Origin: Deltaproteobacteria bacterium
Lineage (GTDB): Bacteria; SAR324; JACQKK01
Length of the DNA stretch: 5,768 nucleotides
Assembly (NCBI GenBank): GCA_029858165.1
Contig: JAOUFO010000125.1
Coordinates: 1-5,768, forward strand
Reading direction: 5' to 3'
Of the stretch, positions 5,227 to 5,768 are shown piece after piece; the first letter of the stretch is position 1, and every line of letters starts with the position of its first letter. A program made the position numbers and the translations under genes. The notes beneath the pieces are model-generated. The model made no database searches and was not told the DNA's origin. It saw only the letters and a program-made list of their open reading frames with translations.

Positions 5227-5649
5227 ATGAGCGATATGGATATTGACTTCAAAACCCCCATCAGCCGACTGAACAATCCCCAGAGAATTTGGTTCGCCAC
5301 CGCCCTGACCGCCATGATTCTGGCCGACGGGGATATTGCCCGGCAGGAAGCGGAGTTTTTGGTGAAGGTGCTGGCCATCGTGCGGGACAACCAGGAGGTG
5401 GACCGGCTGAAGAAATTTATCCAATACAAAACCGTCCCCACCCTTTCCAAGCCCATCGGCATAGACCGCAAGCTGGGAATGGCCATCCTGGTGGACCTGG
5501 TGCGCATTGCCGTATCGGATAAAGACTTTGCCGACAAAGAAGAAAAAATGATCCGCTTTGTGGGGGAAAACCTGGGGTTCACCAACAGCGAAGTGGATAC
5601 TCTGGTGGCCTATGGGTTTGAACTGATGGGCAAAATGGAAGCCTCCTAA
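5227..5649 (+). CDS. TerB-like (tellurite-resistance TerB family) protein
   Basis: The product is 140 residues, predicted soluble, helical and acidic at its key loops, close to the usual TerB length. Two similar helical units are visible. The first is MILADGDIARQEAEFL around 30-45, with ADGD at 33-36. The second is IAVSDKDFADKEEKMI around 94-109. The acidic DGD/DKD loops followed by a conserved Glu fit the pseudo-symmetric, metal-associated TerB fold (family knowledge). TerB-like domains occur in tellurite and general stress systems and as regulators at membranes. None of the other ter genes is in this window, so tellurite resistance should not be assumed. It has its own ribosome-binding site and follows a 333-nt non-coding gap, so it is probably transcribed independently of the phosphatidyltransferase. 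The family call is moderate to good; the role is unknown. Confidence 0.78.
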   Translation: MSDMDIDFKTPISRLNNPQRIWFATALTAMILADGDIARQEAEFLVKVLAIVRDNQEVDRLKKFIQYKTVPTLSKPIGIDRKLGMAILVDLVRIAVSDKDFADKEEKMIRFVGENLGFTNSEVDTLVAYGFELMGKMEAS

Positions 5650-5650
5650 C

Positions 5651-5768
5651 AAAGAAAGGCCAAAAAGAAAGGCGGCGCAAGCCCGCCCTAAGCCGCCGCA
5701 AGGCGGATGGCGGTGCTGAAGCCGCTGGACAGCGCCCCAAAAAGAAAGGCCAAAAAGAAAGGCGGCGC
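5651..5768 (+). repeat. 90-bp-period repeat, cut by the window end
   Basis: The 28 bases at 5651-5678 recur without mismatch at 5741-5768, exactly 90 nt later, and the second copy is cut by the window edge. Each copy holds two short A-rich boxes (AAAGAAAGGC and AAAAAGAAAGGC) followed by GGCGGCGC. Between the copies, CCGCC at 5693-5697 pairs with GGCGG at 5702-5706 around a GCAA (GNRA-type) loop. The first copy starts directly after the TerB-like stop. No gene start is visible. It could be an intergenic repeat family or the beginning of a longer tandem array. Confidence 0.75.

Noticed and set aside
5061..5585. 174-codon - strand frame covering the TerB-like gene and its spacer
   Set aside because: It is the shadow of the TerB-like gene. 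Its apparent SKKK repeats are only the reverse reading of the T-rich 15-bp repeat.
5650..5688. C-terminal extension of the TerB-like protein by stop-codon readthrough
   Set aside because: The in-frame sequence after the stop is open for only 13 codons (a Lys-rich tail). Nothing in the sequence supports readthrough, and the bases belong to the 90-bp repeat.

Overview
The window is GC-rich, with many CCC and GGG codons and frequent runs of C and G. All six genes lie on the + strand. The protein families (PAS/His-kinase phosphorelay, SmrA-like protein, PssA-like phosphatidyltransferase, TerB-like protein) point to a Gram-negative bacterium, most likely a proteobacterium. The sequence alone does not fix the lineage. 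I see no tRNA, rRNA, CRISPR array, transposase or phage gene.

Layout. (1) 1-2438 is a phosphorelay block. It holds the C-terminal part of a PAS-containing histidine kinase with two receiver domains (truncated by the window start), a single-domain receiver protein, and a free histidine phosphotransfer (Hpt) protein whose start overlaps the receiver gene by 8 nt. (2) 2439-3164 holds a likely transcription terminator and then an Smr-domain protein. (3) 3165-3390 is a non-coding leader with a candidate promoter and a hairpin. (4) 3391-4893 encodes a roughly 500-residue membrane protein made of two tandem CDP-alcohol phosphatidyltransferase domains. The first has a degenerate active-site motif. 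The second is PssA-like with a 7-residue insertion inside the motif. (5) 4894-5226 is a non-coding region dense in structure: a 17-bp tandem duplication feeding a GC hairpin, a 9-bp inverted repeat enclosing a smaller hairpin, and a 15-bp tandem repeat. (6) 5227-5649 encodes a small TerB-like protein. (7) From 5651 to the window end there is a 90-bp-period repeat that runs off the edge.

How they may work together. The first three genes fit one multistep His-Asp relay: kinase, its receivers, Hpt, and the free receiver. No DNA-binding or enzymatic output domain is visible, so the output must lie outside the window or act by protein contact. The Smr, lipid-synthesis and TerB genes are separated by terminators or long spacers. 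They look like independent units rather than one pathway.

The strongest candidates for something unusual are the fused double phosphatidyltransferase and the structured non-coding segments on either side of the TerB-like gene.
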